Positions 37,572 through 47,054 of a DNA stretch of 64,000 nucleotides are shown in pieces (position 1 is the first letter of the stretch; each line of letters starts with the position of its first letter). Source of the stretch: Alteromonas stellipolaris (GTDB lineage Bacteria > Pseudomonadota > Gammaproteobacteria > Enterobacterales > Alteromonadaceae); NCBI RefSeq assembly GCF_001562115.1, contig NZ_CP013926.1:2728001-2792000 (forward strand), written 5' to 3'. A program made the translations under genes and the position numbers. Below the pieces are notes generated by a model, which worked only from the letters and a program-made list of their open reading frames with translations, was not told where the DNA came from and searched no databases.

Positions 37572-40268
37572 CTAAAGGGAGTAACGTGCCCCTAAGAAAA
37601 TTTGTCTTCCAGTATGGTTATATTCACGAACAAGGTTTAGTGAGCCATCACCTGTTGTAAATAATCTCTCATATTCATCGGTAAGGTTAATTATTTCAAA
37701 CGTAAAAGTAAGTGCCTCACTGAAATTATAAAACGATGAAAAATCCACTTGAGTTGGTCCAGTCGTGCCATGAGCGACATTCCCATTACTCCCTGTAAAA
37801 TCAGTTATATAGTCGTCTCGCTTATTAACCGATACACGAGCACCGTAAACATCCGTTTCATAATAAAGCGTGAAGTTGTATGACGTCTCACTCATTCCTT
37901 CGATGTCATCGGCGTTAACATGGGTATAGTTAGACACCACCCCCATATTTTCAAAAACTCCTGGCAGGAAGCTAAGTGGCTGCTGATAAATAAGCTCGTA
38001 GCCACTAATACTGCGCTCGTCTGCATTATTCGGGCTACTGTGTTCATAAGCTACTTCACGAGGGTCTAACGCAATTTGCGGGTCGTATTGTGCATCATTA
38101 TCGATAAAGTCAAAGTAGGCGGGGTCAACAAATCGCTCTTCTGATGAACGCACTATCCAGTTATCAATATCTTTATAGAAAACCGTAGCGGCTAATAATG
38201 CTTCATCATCAAAATACCACTCAACACCGAAATCTACGTTATTTGATGTGAAGGGGTCTAGGAAAGGGTTGCCGACAGAAACAGAACCATTTATGTAATC
38301 GAAGCTTGGATTACCAGGGTTCAATGAATTTAGACTAGGACGGGTCATCGACTGCGTTACCGCAAGTCGAACCACGACATCATCGGTAGCTTCAAGTGCT
38401 AAATTTACAGCAGGAAGAAAATTACTGTAATCATTCTCAATTTGAACTGCTTCTCCCTGAACAAACCCTTCAGACGTGGTAGTCGTATTCACATATCGCA
38501 CACCGTAATTGGCACGTAGCAACATATCCGAAATTTCATAGCTTGTATCCATTTCCAAATACAAAGCGCTAGTTTCTTCGCCTACCTGCCAACTTTGCGC
38601 GGAGCGAGGTGTCCAAACCACATCCAATAAGTTGGCATTTATCGCATCAAAATCTGCCACAAGGAAAGGTTCAAGCGGGCCGTCAAAGCCACTCCCAAAA
38701 TCATCAACCGGCATCATTTCGGCGTAACCAACTGCTGAATCTTGATCGGGGAACCCGTTAATTTGCTCTTCTGCATAGGTAACCACTCTATCGTTATACG
38801 CAAAACCCGTTTTAATGGTTACTTCATCACCAAAGTAAGACACGTCAACTTTAAATGTGTCATTTTCACGTTCAACATCGGTAGCTCGCAATCGTCCATC
38901 ACTCAAGTTATAGTTGCTAGCATCGTTGGTATCGTAACCATAGGTAAGCGCTGGTGCATTCTCATTGTTGCTAAAATCGAAGCCATATGTTGTGCTTTCT
39001 AACAGCGTCATGTTGTAACGGTACTGCTCTGAGCGTGCGTCTGACTCAGCGGTGCCAAACATCGCTTCCACTTTTACGTTCTCTGATGCAAACCATTCAC
39101 CAGACAAAACAAACTGGCTAAAATCAGTCGTTGACTCTTGTAATCGGCTTTCAATTCTTGATTTTATTCCCTCATAAGAGCCTGCAAGTACTTGCTTGCC
39201 ATTCGGATGCACCGTAATTGCGGTGGGAGTGATTTCATCGAACGTACTTCTAAACATGTGGAAAAAGTTATACATCGTCCGCGTGTTTTCTAACGAGGAG
39301 ACTAAACCGTCAAGCGTAAAGGTTAAATCGTCACTTGGTGCCCACTGAATGGAACCGGTAAACCCTACCCTTTCTTGGTCATTGCCAAAGTAATCTGGAC
39401 GAGGTAGTCGTGGTGTCCAAAGGCAATTTAGGGGATCTACCTCAACACCATCGTCCACGCAGCTTCCTACATCGGGTGTGCCGGAAACGACCGTGTCAGA
39501 TGTATCTGCATACAAGCCACCACCATCTTGGACTGGATTCGTCCAACGAACAGTACCGAAGCCTTCTTGACGAACCGTACGTTCAGACATTGCAGCAGAG
39601 AAAAGCACACCAATTTTATCGTCAGCAAAACGATTTGAAATCATAAATGCGGCACGAGGATCAGTTTCTTCCGTCACATTGTTATAACCCCCCTGTACTG
39701 AAGTGACTAGCTTAAACCCCTCGTAATCGAAAGGCTTGGCAGAATATAAATCGACTGTACCTGCAATACCTCCTTCTTCCATTGAGGCTGTTGGTGATTT
39801 CTGAATGTCTACTCGGTTAAACAACTCTGACGCAAATACGTTAAAGTCGAACCCGCGTCCGCCGTTAACGCCACCGCCTGAATCTGTGCCATCTGTACTT
39901 GCGGGGACTTCCATCCCGTTTAATGTGGTGCGGGTGAATGAAGGACTAAGTCCACGTAGCGTTATTTGCCTTCCTTCTCCACCCTCTCTAGAAATAGCGA
40001 CACCTGGCACGCGCTGAATAGACTCAGCGATATTTAGATCGGGAAACTTACCTATGTCTTCAGCAACAATAGATTCTTTATTATTAACTGAAGTACGCTT
40101 TTCCATAAGCGACTTATTCAGCGAGCCGCGAAATCCTGAAACTTCAATAATCTCTAGATTTTCATCCTGTGGTTCGGCGCTTTCGTTAGCGACTTGTTGA
40201 GCATTCACGTGTGCACCTGACAACGCTAACGCAACAAGTACAGCAAGCTGTTTTCTTCTAAGTACCAT
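37572..40268 (-). CDS. TonB-dependent receptor, probably for pectic oligosaccharides
   Basis: 898 residues. Signal peptide ending at VNAQ (residue 24), a TonB-box-like IEVSGFRGSL segment, a plug domain to about residue 170 (AEDIGKFPDLNIAESIQRVPGVAIS, RQITLRGLSPSFTRTTLNGMEV, in pieces), then a 22-strand barrel ending in GRQIFLGARYSL. The plug has the style of the large Alteromonas carbohydrate receptors. It imports oligosaccharide through the outer membrane with TonB energy. Position beside GH105, GH28 and CE8 genes, with operator variants upstream, points to a pectin ligand. Confidence 0.93.
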   Translation of the reverse strand: MVLRRKQLAVLVALALSGAHVNAQQVANESAEPQDENLEIIEVSGFRGSLNKSLMEKRTSVNNKESIVAEDIGKFPDLNIAESIQRVPGVAISREGGEGRQITLRGLSPSFTRTTLNGMEVPASTDGTDSGGGVNGGRGFDFNVFASELFNRVDIQKSPTASMEEGGIAGTVDLYSAKPFDYEGFKLVTSVQGGYNNVTEETDPRAAFMISNRFADDKIGVLFSAAMSERTVRQEGFGTVRWTNPVQDGGGLYADTSDTVVSGTPDVGSCVDDGVEVDPLNCLWTPRLPRPDYFGNDQERVGFTGSIQWAPSDDLTFTLDGLVSSLENTRTMYNFFHMFRSTFDEITPTAITVHPNGKQVLAGSYEGIKSRIESRLQESTTDFSQFVLSGEWFASENVKVEAMFGTAESDARSEQYRYNMTLLESTTYGFDFSNNENAPALTYGYDTNDASNYNLSDGRLRATDVERENDTFKVDVSYFGDEVTIKTGFAYNDRVVTYAEEQINGFPDQDSAVGYAEMMPVDDFGSGFDGPLEPFLVADFDAINANLLDVVWTPRSAQSWQVGEETSALYLEMDTSYEISDMLLRANYGVRYVNTTTTSEGFVQGEAVQIENDYSNFLPAVNLALEATDDVVVRLAVTQSMTRPSLNSLNPGNPSFDYINGSVSVGNPFLDPFTSNNVDFGVEWYFDDEALLAATVFYKDIDNWIVRSSEERFVDPAYFDFIDNDAQYDPQIALDPREVAYEHSSPNNADERSISGYELIYQQPLSFLPGVFENMGVVSNYTHVNADDIEGMSETSYNFTLYYETDVYGARVSVNKRDDYITDFTGSNGNVAHGTTGPTQVDFSSFYNFSEALTFTFEIINLTDEYERLFTTGDGSLNLVREYNHTGRQIFLGARYSL

Positions 40269-40361
40269 GGTTGTTTCTCCGGTTTTTATATTTTATTGAG
40301 GTGCAGGAATTACAACGTCATTGTTGTGAAACTTTTTTGAAAATACAGACCGTCAGCCTTT

Positions 40362-40410
40362 TGCTACCGTGAAACATTTTATTCACAAATAAAGTGAATA
40401 TACGGTAGCA
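40362..40410. repeat. Long nested inverted repeat carrying split operator halves
   Basis: TGCTACCGT at 40362-40370 pairs with ACGGTAGCA at 40402-40410, and inside it TATTCAC pairs with GTGAATA around a 7-base loop. The outer arms are halves of the TGCTACCGGTAGCA operator. It lies about 94-142 bases before the receptor start. It could be a hairpin in the receptor leader RNA or a pair of half-sites. Confidence 0.5.
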
Positions 40411-40629
40411 CAGACGACTAATCAATTATCTTCAAAGCCTTTAATCATTCCTGTTAACTTCACACCAATTAACTTTTAGTTTTAAACTTCCAGCGTTTAT
40501 AACCCTATAAATATAAGGCCTGTAGGGCAATACAGCATGTAATCCTTAAATACACTCACCTTCTAGGGAAAACATAAATCACGCATAAAACCAACATGCT
40601 TTACATTTGATTTACATCCTATATTTAAA

Positions 40630-40643
40630 TGCTACCGGTGGCA
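40630..40643. promoter_or_regulatory. Proposed pectin-regulon LacI operator, copy 3 (variant)
   Basis: TGCTACCGGTGGCA differs from the perfect site at one base. In the receptor-GH105 divergent region. Confidence 0.65.
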
Positions 40644-40860
40644 ACCGTTTTTACTAAATTATCATTTTTTGTTTAGTTAATACCGTACAGCCCTTTAGAA
40701 CCGAGGAGCACAAGTCATTTAGCTAGAAAAGTAGTCAGAAAACAGACTTTCTATTTAATTTCATGTAGTTAGTTTAATTTTAACAATAAAACCACTGCGT
40801 AAACAGACTGTTAATATTGTGGCACTTTTTCGTTGACACGATAACAAATGCACCTCATTA

Positions 40861-40874
40861 TGCTACCGGTAGCA
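40861..40874. promoter_or_regulatory. Proposed pectin-regulon LacI operator, copy 4 (variant)
   Basis: TGCTACCGGTAGCA, a perfect palindrome with symmetric changes from the main form, 34 bases before the GH105 start, where a repressor would block transcription. Confidence 0.75.
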
Positions 40875-40907
40875 TTTATAGTTTTAACATTGTTTTAAGG
40901 TCATATT

Positions 40908-42101
40908 ATGATTAAACGTATTGCCAAAGTGGTTTCAATGGCCACTGTATTACTTGTCTCCCCACTTGTTGGTGCGCAGCCTTCAGTATTGGATAACACT
41001 AAACCATGGTCGGAACGAATGATTGAATCTGAAATGGTGCGTTTTCCAGAAGCGTGGCAAATTGATTGGGATGAATCGGCGCAGTGGGATTATGTCCACG
41101 GCCTCAACCTTTTGGCAGTGTCGAAGGTATACCTGCATACGAAAAACCAACGCTATTTAGACTATATACTTGGCTACTACGACATGCTCGTGAATGACGA
41201 TGGGACTATTAGTACTTACGATATTGATAAATATAATATTGATATGATAAACCCAGGAAAGGTATTGTTTTTTTTATACGAAGAAACGGGGCAAACTAAA
41301 TATAAAAAAGCAGCTGATTTATTAAGAAAGCAACTTGATAGCCACCCAAGAACGAACGAAGGCGGTTTTTGGCACAAAAAACGTTATCCAGAGCAAATGT
41401 GGTTAGATGGGCTCTACATGGGCGCTCCTTTTTATGCTGAATATATCGTTCGATATGGTGACATGGCAGAACTAGACGATGTGTTTCTTCAGTTTGAACT
41501 TATAGAAGCTAACCTATACGACGAAAAAACTGGCTTACCTCGTCATGGTTGGGACGCATCGAAAGCCCAGAAGTGGGCAGATGAAACTACCGGTTTATCC
41601 GCACATCATTGGTCACGGGCGCTAGGTTGGTATGCCATGGCAATGGTTGACGTGTTAGAAATTGTGCCAGCAAAGCACCCTAAATCAGCATGGCTAAGAG
41701 CAAAATTCCAAACCTTCATTGATGCCACTCTAGCTTATCAAGACAATACGGGCACCTGGTATCAAGTTACCGATTTAGCAGAGCGAGAAGGGAATTATCT
41801 AGAAGCCTCTGGGACGTCGATGATCACCTACGCTATCGCAAAAGGTGTGGCGTTGAAACTGTTACCAGAGCATTACCGAGACCATGCGGAAAAAGGATTT
41901 GCAGGACTTATTGATCAGATGATTTCCGTAAACCCATCCGATAATGTCATCAGCTTAAACCAAGTTTGCGCAGTTGCAGGACTTGGCGGCAAACCTTATC
42001 GAGATGGCTCTTTTGATTATTACCTTAGTGAGCCTATTCGCGCTAATGATGCAAAAGGCGTAGGTCCGTTTATTCTGGCTGCGTTATACCTAGGCAAGTA
42101 A
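40908..42101 (+). CDS. Unsaturated rhamnogalacturonyl/galacturonyl hydrolase (GH105)
   Basis: 397 residues with a signal peptide ending at VGAQ (residue 23), so periplasmic. The (alpha/alpha)6-barrel GH105 features are WDYVHGLNLLAVSKVY, INPGKVLFFLYEETG, GGFWHKKRYPEQMWLDGLYMG (MWLDG at 164-168, with the catalytic Asp D167), HHWSRALGWYAMAMVDVLE, and EASGTSMITYAIAKG (in pieces). The enzyme hydrates the 4,5-double bond of unsaturated uronyl ends and releases 5-keto-4-deoxyuronate, the substrate of KduI. First gene of GH105-GH28-CE8. Confidence 0.93.
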   Translation: MIKRIAKVVSMATVLLVSPLVGAQPSVLDNTKPWSERMIESEMVRFPEAWQIDWDESAQWDYVHGLNLLAVSKVYLHTKNQRYLDYILGYYDMLVNDDGTISTYDIDKYNIDMINPGKVLFFLYEETGQTKYKKAADLLRKQLDSHPRTNEGGFWHKKRYPEQMWLDGLYMGAPFYAEYIVRYGDMAELDDVFLQFELIEANLYDEKTGLPRHGWDASKAQKWADETTGLSAHHWSRALGWYAMAMVDVLEIVPAKHPKSAWLRAKFQTFIDATLAYQDNTGTWYQVTDLAEREGNYLEASGTSMITYAIAKGVALKLLPEHYRDHAEKGFAGLIDQMISVNPSDNVISLNQVCAVAGLGGKPYRDGSFDYYLSEPIRANDAKGVGPFILAALYLGK

Positions 42102-42138
42102 TTCTAATCATTGAGTAGTGTTGCACCACGGAGTTTTT

Positions 42139-43602
42139 ATGACATTAAATAAACACCGCCGTCATCTTTTAAAAGCAGGGCTGGCCGCTACGTTATCCCC
42201 TGTTATCCCATTTTCTGCAGGTTGCTCTATGTCAGCTACAAGTACGCCCTCAAGCACGACAAGAAGCCAAGCACAGTGGGATAAAGAGGCACAGTTAATC
42301 CGAGACCGTGTAGCCCGGCCCACCTTTGCCAATAATACCGTGTTCATTGAGCAGTTTGGCGCCTTACCCAATGCACTAGATAGCGATAGCCTGCCCGCGC
42401 TCAATGCGGCTATCGCACATCTCGTATCTATAGGGGGGGGTAAGGTCGTGGTGCCCAAAGGGGAGTTTTTTTGTAAAGGGCCCATTCACTTAAAATCTAA
42501 TATTAATCTGCATATTGAAGAGGGAGCCACGCTTCACTTTTCTACTGATAGTCAACACTACAAGCCCTATGTACACACCCGCTGGGAAGGCATGGAATTA
42601 ATGGGCTACTCTCCTTTGATTTATGCTTTCAAGCAGAAGAATATTGCCATTACGGGTCAAGGCACCTTAGATGGCGGGGCTTCTGCCGATAATTGGTGGC
42701 CTTGGAAAGGAAAGTGGAAAACTTCTGAATGGGGCGATCATGCCGTTGAGAATCAAAAGTATACCAGAGATACACTCCAAGTTATGGTTGAAGATGGCAC
42801 GCCTGTTTCTGAGCGAGTATTTGAAGAAAACTATCTTCGCCCTCCTTTTATTCAACCTTACCTGTGTGAAAACGTACTCATTGAGGGAGTCACCATACTG
42901 CGCTCTCCCTTTTGGTTAGTTAATCCCGTGTTATGCAAAAATGTGACGGTAAGCAATATTCACTGCCACAGTTTTGGTCCTAATTCAGATGGGTGTGATC
43001 CAGAAAGCTGTACCGATGTTCTCATACAATCTTGTGTTTTTGACACTGGTGATGATTGTATTGCCATCAAATCGGGACGAAATGCAGACGGCCGACGGCT
43101 AAATCAACCGAGTGAAAACATCATTATAGAAGATTGCGAAATGAAAGCCGGTCACGGCGGGATAGTCATAGGGAGTGAAATCTCCGGCGGGGTTCGCAAC
43201 CTTTATGCACAGCGCTGCGTGATGAGTAGCCCTAACTTAGACAGAGGTATACGAATTAAAACCAACAGTATACGAGGCGGTCATCTTAAAAATCTGAATT
43301 ATCGGCATATCTCAATTGGTGATGTAAAAGACGCAATAGTAGTGAACTTCTTTTATGAAGAGGGAGATGCTGGAAATTTCCCACCGAAACTAGAGGGAAT
43401 TACGGTAGAGCATATGACGGTAAAACGAGCAGACCGAGCCTTTATGCTAAGAGGCTATGATCATACCCCAATTACAGGGTTGTCCCTGCACGACATCTCT
43501 ATTGCCTCTGTTGAAAAGCCATCTGTTATTGAGAATGTGGAGGCAATACAGACATCTAATATTGTCATTGCAGGAAAAAAAGTGGGATTGCGTGATGCTT
43601 AA
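42139..43602 (+). CDS. Polygalacturonase-family glycoside hydrolase (GH28)
   Basis: 487 residues from the ATG at 42139 (CGGAG upstream); a GTG at 42118 is rejected. The N terminus has a twin-arginine-like motif (HRRHLLKAG) followed by a lipobox (SAGC), so it may be a Tat-exported lipoprotein. Right-handed beta-helix with the full GH28 catalytic set: N282 and D284 in NSDGCD, D305 and D306 in TGDDCIAIKSGRN, H339 in GHGG, R372 and K374 in RIKTN. It hydrolyses galacturonan or rhamnogalacturonan links; exo or endo mode cannot be told. Overlaps the next gene by 8 bases. Confidence 0.92.
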   Translation: MTLNKHRRHLLKAGLAATLSPVIPFSAGCSMSATSTPSSTTRSQAQWDKEAQLIRDRVARPTFANNTVFIEQFGALPNALDSDSLPALNAAIAHLVSIGGGKVVVPKGEFFCKGPIHLKSNINLHIEEGATLHFSTDSQHYKPYVHTRWEGMELMGYSPLIYAFKQKNIAITGQGTLDGGASADNWWPWKGKWKTSEWGDHAVENQKYTRDTLQVMVEDGTPVSERVFEENYLRPPFIQPYLCENVLIEGVTILRSPFWLVNPVLCKNVTVSNIHCHSFGPNSDGCDPESCTDVLIQSCVFDTGDDCIAIKSGRNADGRRLNQPSENIIIEDCEMKAGHGGIVIGSEISGGVRNLYAQRCVMSSPNLDRGIRIKTNSIRGGHLKNLNYRHISIGDVKDAIVVNFFYEEGDAGNFPPKLEGITVEHMTVKRADRAFMLRGYDHTPITGLSLHDISIASVEKPSVIENVEAIQTSNIVIAGKKVGLRDA

Positions 43603-44773
43603 ACGGCTGCGCGTAATAATCGAAAGTAAACGTCAGGAGCGGATTCAGTTAGCATTTTATATAGCTAGCGCTTTCTCACAGAAGCGCTTGGCCCTGTTTT
43701 TTTTATGTTTTATGAGTTACGCAGAAGCGACGCAGCAACCCAAAGCAAATGCGCTTGTTAGCCAAGTCACACTGGATTCCCCTCTTCCACAATACACACG
43801 GGTGGCTGATGCAATTAACGCTATTCCTGCCCAGCATTCTGGGACGTGGGTCATTGAGGTCCAACCTGGCATTTACCAAGAGTCGATAATCATTCAAACG
43901 CCTAACGTTCACGTAAGAGGCGTAGATAAAAAGACGACTAAATTTGTCTTTTCTCGGTACGCTGGTCAGGTAATACACCCAGATACCGATGAGGTTTTTG
44001 GCACTGGAAGAACAGCCACCGTTGAGATAACCGCATCAAACGTTCATCTTTCAAACCTGAGCATATTGAATAGCTTTGATTATCCCGCCAATGAAATTCG
44101 CTCACAAGAGGATCCTAATCGCGTATCTGGGACCCAAGCGGTCGCGTTAAAAACAGCAGTAACAGCAGATAAAACGTTTTTAGATAATATCGAGCTTTGG
44201 GGCTACCAAGATACACTTTATCTCAAAGGAAATAGAGCCTACATAAAAGGTGGCTTAGTGGCAGGCCATATCGATTTTATCTTCGGTGGTGGCACCGCTT
44301 TTTTCGACAGCGTAGATATAGTCTCACGAAAACGAAATACAGGTAACGGCATTACAGGGTATATAACGGCGCCAAGCACTCTCAACACACGACCATTTGG
44401 TTTTGTATTTTCTAATTGCAACTTAGCCCGTGAAGCCGGTGTTCCGAACCAATCTGTTGCCCTTGGCCGCCCTTGGCACCCCACGACGACTTTCTCTGAT
44501 GGAAGGTATGCATCGCCTTACGCTATAGGGCATTCTCTTTTTATCAATACCTATATGGACACCCACATTTCGCTGGAGGGTTGGACTAGCATGACGGGTA
44601 AAACTAAAAATGGGGGTATAAAATATTTTAATCCACTTACCGATGCTCGGTTTGCAGAATTTAAAAGCCATGGCCCTGGCGCATTTCAAAACGAGGCGCG
44701 CCCTACCCTGAGTGACGTGGAAATGCTTTTTTATAGTAAAGCATCAGTTTTACAAGGCTGGCATCCTATGTAA
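43595..44773 (+). CDS. Pectin methylesterase (CE8)
   Basis: 392 residues from the ATG at 43595, which overlaps the GH28 stop; a start at 43457 inside GH28 is rejected. A hydrophobic stretch (LALFFLCFMSYAEA, about 34-47) is a signal peptide after an unusually long basic N terminus, so the true start may be later. Beta-helix pectinesterase motifs are QDTLY (Q205, D206), the nucleophile D227 in HIDFIFGG, and R292 and W294 in LGRPWHP. It removes methyl groups from pectin, which opens it to GH28. Confidence 0.9.
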   Translation: MLKRLRVIIESKRQERIQLAFYIASAFSQKRLALFFLCFMSYAEATQQPKANALVSQVTLDSPLPQYTRVADAINAIPAQHSGTWVIEVQPGIYQESIIIQTPNVHVRGVDKKTTKFVFSRYAGQVIHPDTDEVFGTGRTATVEITASNVHLSNLSILNSFDYPANEIRSQEDPNRVSGTQAVALKTAVTADKTFLDNIELWGYQDTLYLKGNRAYIKGGLVAGHIDFIFGGGTAFFDSVDIVSRKRNTGNGITGYITAPSTLNTRPFGFVFSNCNLAREAGVPNQSVALGRPWHPTTTFSDGRYASPYAIGHSLFINTYMDTHISLEGWTSMTGKTKNGGIKYFNPLTDARFAEFKSHGPGAFQNEARPTLSDVEMLFYSKASVLQGWHPM

Positions 44774-44873
44774 GCGCAGCATCTACTACTTGTGGCTAAT
44801 TCAGCGAATCTTAAATTGCGTAAATGCTTGGTATCAATTATCTTTTAGATACTCCAAGAAAAACATTATCTCT

Positions 44874-47009
44874 ATGTCCATTCGCATTCGGTACACCCTA
44901 GCGCTGCTTCTTATTGCCTGTCTTGTCACCGCATCTGTTTTCACAATGCGAGCATTGCTAAACGATCAGCGTCTTGATGCAGAAATTATTAATATCGCAG
45001 GGCAGCAACGAATGCTCTCCCAACGCATTGCCCTGCTAGTAGAGAAGATAAATGGATGTGGCGAAGACAGCGCTTCGGCTACTGCCATGCTTGAAACAGC
45101 TATTAGTACCTTTTCAAGCAATCATAGAAAACTTACTTCTTTACCTTCTTTACCAAGTTCAATATCTAATATGTATTTCGGTACTACCCAGCTTGATACC
45201 AAGGTTAACCAATACATCACTCAAGCAAGAGCACTTGTTAAGTCGTCTCAGTGCTCACCATCAGTTGGTATTCCTATAGAACAGGTTACGGGGCTTTTGA
45301 AGCAGCTTAATACTGTGGTTTATCTTTTTGAAAAAGAGGCGAAAAGTAATGTTGATGCGGTCTCGTCTCTTGAGTTCTATTTGTGGTTAGCCACATTGTT
45401 TCTGCTTGGGGTTGAAGCTTTTTTCATTTTCGCACCTATGGATAGAAAAATAAAAAGAACGATACAGCACCTTTATGAAGCATCGGATAAAGCCGAAGTA
45501 GAAGCGCAAAAAGCACACGAAGCCAATAGAGCTAAGTCTGAGTTTCTCTCAAGTATGAGTCACGAATTACGCACGCCAATGAATGGACTGTTCGGCATGA
45601 TTGAGTTGGCGATGGACAACCCAAACAAGAGCGAAAACTATTTAAGAAAGGCCAAAGCCGCTGGACGACAATTGCTTACCCTTATCAATGACATTCTTGA
45701 TTTATCAAAAATTGAAGCAGGAAAAATTGTAGTTGAAAAAAGCCCTGTCGACTTGCTTCAACTGCTTGATGAGGTCGTATCTATACAGCGTATATATTGC
45801 CAAAACAAAGGCTTAACTTTCCATTATAATAAACAGCAAACGCTGGCGCCGGTTATTCAAGGTGACATTACGCGAATCGCACAAATATTACACAACCTTT
45901 TGAGTAACGCCATTAAGTTTACCGAGTCGGGTAGCGTAACCTTGTCGGTCAGCCAAACTACTATGACAAATGGCAATACCTTATTGTTCTCGGTTAAAGA
46001 TACCGGTATTGGTATTGATTCTAAAAAGTTATCTTCTGTCTTTCAAAAATTTGAGCAAGCAGACCAGTCAACCACCCGTCACTATGGCGGTACCGGACTG
46101 GGGCTGAGTATTGCTAAAGAATTAGCACAGTTAATGGACGGTGATATTTTAGCCACCTCAACGTTAGGGGTGGGCAGTGAATTTACGCTAACTCTTCCCG
46201 TTGTTGAAGAGTCTCTGCCAGCAATAGAGATTAAAACCGACGCTACATTACAATGCGCCATTGTAGATGACTTACTGACAAGCAGAGAATACCTAGAGCA
46301 TGTGGTTGCCGCGATGTCACTTATTCCTACGTCTTACTCAAGCGCCAAGGACTTTCTAGAAGATACGCCCAACAAATACGATGTTATTATTCTCGATTTA
46401 GCGATGCCAGAGATGAGCGGCGTTGATTTATTGCGCGAATTGGTAAAATTAGATATTTCACCATTTCCAAAAATTATTTTGATTTCGGCTGAACTCGAAC
46501 AGTTAGATTGTGAGCAAGCCATAAAAGACGTTATATGGCGGTCTCACGCTAAACCCATTATACGCAAAGATTTAGAGCTTGACTTACAAAGCCTTGTGTC
46601 AAGAGCGAGTAAACCAGAGGGCTTCCCTGTTAAGGCAACGCCTAGGTTGCGTATTCTGATTGCAGAAGATAATGATATTAACGCCGAAATTGTTAAGGCT
46701 ATGCTTGAAGGCGAAGGCTATAAAATTATTCATGTAAAAGATGGAGAACAAGCCGTTGCTGCCTGTGCTAAGCACTTGTTCGATTTCATATTAATGGACT
46801 GCAACATGCCTGTAATGGATGGCATCATGGCCTCAAGTATCATTCGAAATGAGTTAAAGATACACACCCCTATTGCCGCTCTTACGGCTAACGCCTTCCC
46901 TGAAGACAAAGAAGAGTGTTTAAAGGCCGGTATGAATGACTTTCTTACCAAACCTTTAGATAAAGAGCTGCTACTTTCGAGCATTAAGCAGTTTACTCAA
47001 AAATGGTAA
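44874..47009 (+). CDS. Hybrid sensor histidine kinase with PilJ-type sensor and two receiver domains
   Basis: 711 residues from the ATG at 44874; the open frame extends upstream into the CE8 gene but is not coding-like. A helix at 8-26 and another near 168-190 bracket a periplasmic domain with the AGQQRMLSQRI motif of PilJ/type IV pili methyl-accepting N-terminal domains. HisKA follows with H230 in SMSHELRTPMNG, then HATPase (LSNAIKFTESG, DTGIGID, GGTGLGLSIAKEL). Receiver 1 has D508 in IILDLAMPEMSG, and receiver 2 has D642 in ILMDCNMPVMDG. No Hpt domain or cognate regulator is adjacent. It is 100 bases after the pectin operon. Confidence 0.92.
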   Translation: MSIRIRYTLALLLIACLVTASVFTMRALLNDQRLDAEIINIAGQQRMLSQRIALLVEKINGCGEDSASATAMLETAISTFSSNHRKLTSLPSLPSSISNMYFGTTQLDTKVNQYITQARALVKSSQCSPSVGIPIEQVTGLLKQLNTVVYLFEKEAKSNVDAVSSLEFYLWLATLFLLGVEAFFIFAPMDRKIKRTIQHLYEASDKAEVEAQKAHEANRAKSEFLSSMSHELRTPMNGLFGMIELAMDNPNKSENYLRKAKAAGRQLLTLINDILDLSKIEAGKIVVEKSPVDLLQLLDEVVSIQRIYCQNKGLTFHYNKQQTLAPVIQGDITRIAQILHNLLSNAIKFTESGSVTLSVSQTTMTNGNTLLFSVKDTGIGIDSKKLSSVFQKFEQADQSTTRHYGGTGLGLSIAKELAQLMDGDILATSTLGVGSEFTLTLPVVEESLPAIEIKTDATLQCAIVDDLLTSREYLEHVVAAMSLIPTSYSSAKDFLEDTPNKYDVIILDLAMPEMSGVDLLRELVKLDISPFPKIILISAELEQLDCEQAIKDVIWRSHAKPIIRKDLELDLQSLVSRASKPEGFPVKATPRLRILIAEDNDINAEIVKAMLEGEGYKIIHVKDGEQAVAACAKHLFDFILMDCNMPVMDGIMASSIIRNELKIHTPIAALTANAFPEDKEECLKAGMNDFLTKPLDKELLLSSIKQFTQKW

Positions 47010-47054
47010 CCAGCACCTAAACGAGAAATGGGCTCCCCTCTAAAATAAGCCCAG

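Larger units (their letters stand above)
40269..40907. other. Divergent control region between TonB receptor and GH105 genes
   Basis: 639 bases without a credible gene, AT-rich. It holds a split palindrome (40362-40410) and two full operator-like palindromes (40630 and 40861). It controls both the leftward receptor gene and the rightward hydrolase operon. Confidence 0.75.

Noticed and set aside
44712..44873. Longer N terminus for the hybrid kinase
   Set aside because: It overlaps the CE8 gene and puts a long non-coding-like stretch before the membrane helix; the ATG at 44874 gives a normal start.
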